From Tsukamurella conjunctivitidis (lineage in GTDB: Bacteria; Actinomycetota; Actinomycetes; Mycobacteriales; Mycobacteriaceae): a stretch of DNA of 64,000 nucleotides. Below are positions 63,729 to 64,000 of the stretch, in pieces. Made by a program: the position numbers and the translations under genes. The notes below the pieces were generated by a model, which was not told the origin of the DNA, searched no databases, and worked only from the letters and a program-made list of their open reading frames with translations. Numbering within the stretch: position 1 is the stretch's first letter; every line of letters starts with the position of its first letter. Location: positions 1 to 64,000 of the forward strand of contig NZ_VIGX01000006.1 in assembly GCF_007858475.1 (NCBI RefSeq), given 5' to 3'.

Positions 63729-64000
63729 TGACGAGTCGTCGGATCTACAACCCCGGCGCCCGCGCGCAGCGTTACTACGACGCGATGCACTTCGCCACCG
63801 CCACCCGTGTCGGTGACCTGGTCTGGGTCTCGGGCCAGGTCGGGATCGACCCGGAGACGAGCCTGCCGGCCGAGGGGATCGAGGCGCAGGCGCGCTTCGC
63901 CTTCGAGGGGGTCAAGGCCGCACTCGAGGCCGCCGGGGCATCCATGAGCGACATCGTCGAGCTCATGACCTTCCACACCGAACTCGCCCGCGACTCCGCC
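63729..64000 (+). CDS. RidA-family enamine/imine deaminase, 3' end beyond the window
   Basis: The first 90 codons of a RidA/YjgF/Rid-family protein. HFATATRVGDLVWVSGQVGIDPET and EAQARFAFEGVKAALEAAGASMSDIVELMTFHTEL are the typical strand-helix blocks. RidA proteins hydrolyse reactive enamines and imines made by PLP or flavin enzymes, or act as catabolic hydrolases (RutC-like). The catalytic Arg expected in the second half lies outside the window. ATG 63729 has GAGAGGACC upstream. It belongs to the same transcript as PhyH 2. Confidence 0.85.

Overview
The window is very GC-rich DNA packed with genes on both strands. Gene content and order point to an actinobacterium of the order Mycobacteriales. 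Seen together are mtrA-mtrB-lpqB, the long ribosome hibernation factor beside secA1, a WS/DGAT acyltransferase, a desaturase with its ferredoxin reductase, aroA-rsgA, sigH-rshA, the tiny bL37 gene, pdtaS, whiB1, rhlE and moeZ. From memory, this is close to the Rv3247c-to-Rv3206c stretch of Mycobacterium tuberculosis, with local inversions and insertions. A Tsukamurella- or Gordonia-like organism fits best; the genus is an inference. No rRNA, tRNA, CRISPR array, insertion sequence or phage gene was recognised.

Layout. 1-1224: incomplete secreted transglycosylase. 1442-10825: tmk diverging from mtrA-mtrB-lpqB, then comF, hpf and secA1 (signalling, envelope, ribosome hibernation, secretion). 10913-14744: acyltransferase, Rv3235-like protein, WS/DGAT, DUF6912 and a META-domain protein. 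14798-20243: ferredoxin reductase and three tandem fatty-acid desaturases. 20304-24046: fprA, a GNAT enzyme, msrA and a glycosyltransferase. 24082-29672: rsgA, aroA, an exported repeat-tailed protein, SoxR-like regulator, SRAP, a dehydratase and a membrane protein. 29802-35594: SSADH, VOC protein, AraC regulator, two-domain acyl-CoA reductase, YbaK, F420-type oxidoreductase. 35697-51612: sigH-rshA, bL37, pdtaS, whiB1 and a string of conserved mycobacterial core genes ending at moeZ. 51628-64000: an accessory catabolic region with no counterpart in that conserved order.

How the genes fit together. Desaturases, reductases, WS/DGAT, the acylglycerolphosphate acyltransferase and the acyl-CoA reductase form a lipid-modification and storage theme. 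SigH/RshA, MsrA, the SoxR-like regulator, WhiB1 and FprA form a redox theme, and SigH-type promoters can be read upstream of both sigH and msrA. The right-hand region has a four-gene operon (aldehyde dehydrogenase, alcohol dehydrogenase, class III aminotransferase, acyl-CoA ligase), a TetR regulator, an APC permease, a PucR regulator, two PhyH-type Fe/2-oxoglutarate dioxygenases, another TetR and a RidA. It looks like an uptake-and-degradation route for an amino or amino-alcohol compound that I cannot name.

Three signals not explained by gene calls stand out. A 9-mer, CGACGGTGC, occurs about 35 times up to position 50410 and, by eye, never in the last 13.6 kb. An operator-like motif, TTACG-N4-CGTAGG, is shared by the ferredoxin reductase and first desaturase promoters. 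A TetR-type operator, AACGAATG(A/T)TTGTT, flanks the catabolic regulator on both sides. Many genes also start with a TANNNT box 6-7 bases before ATG/GTG, indicating frequent leaderless transcripts.
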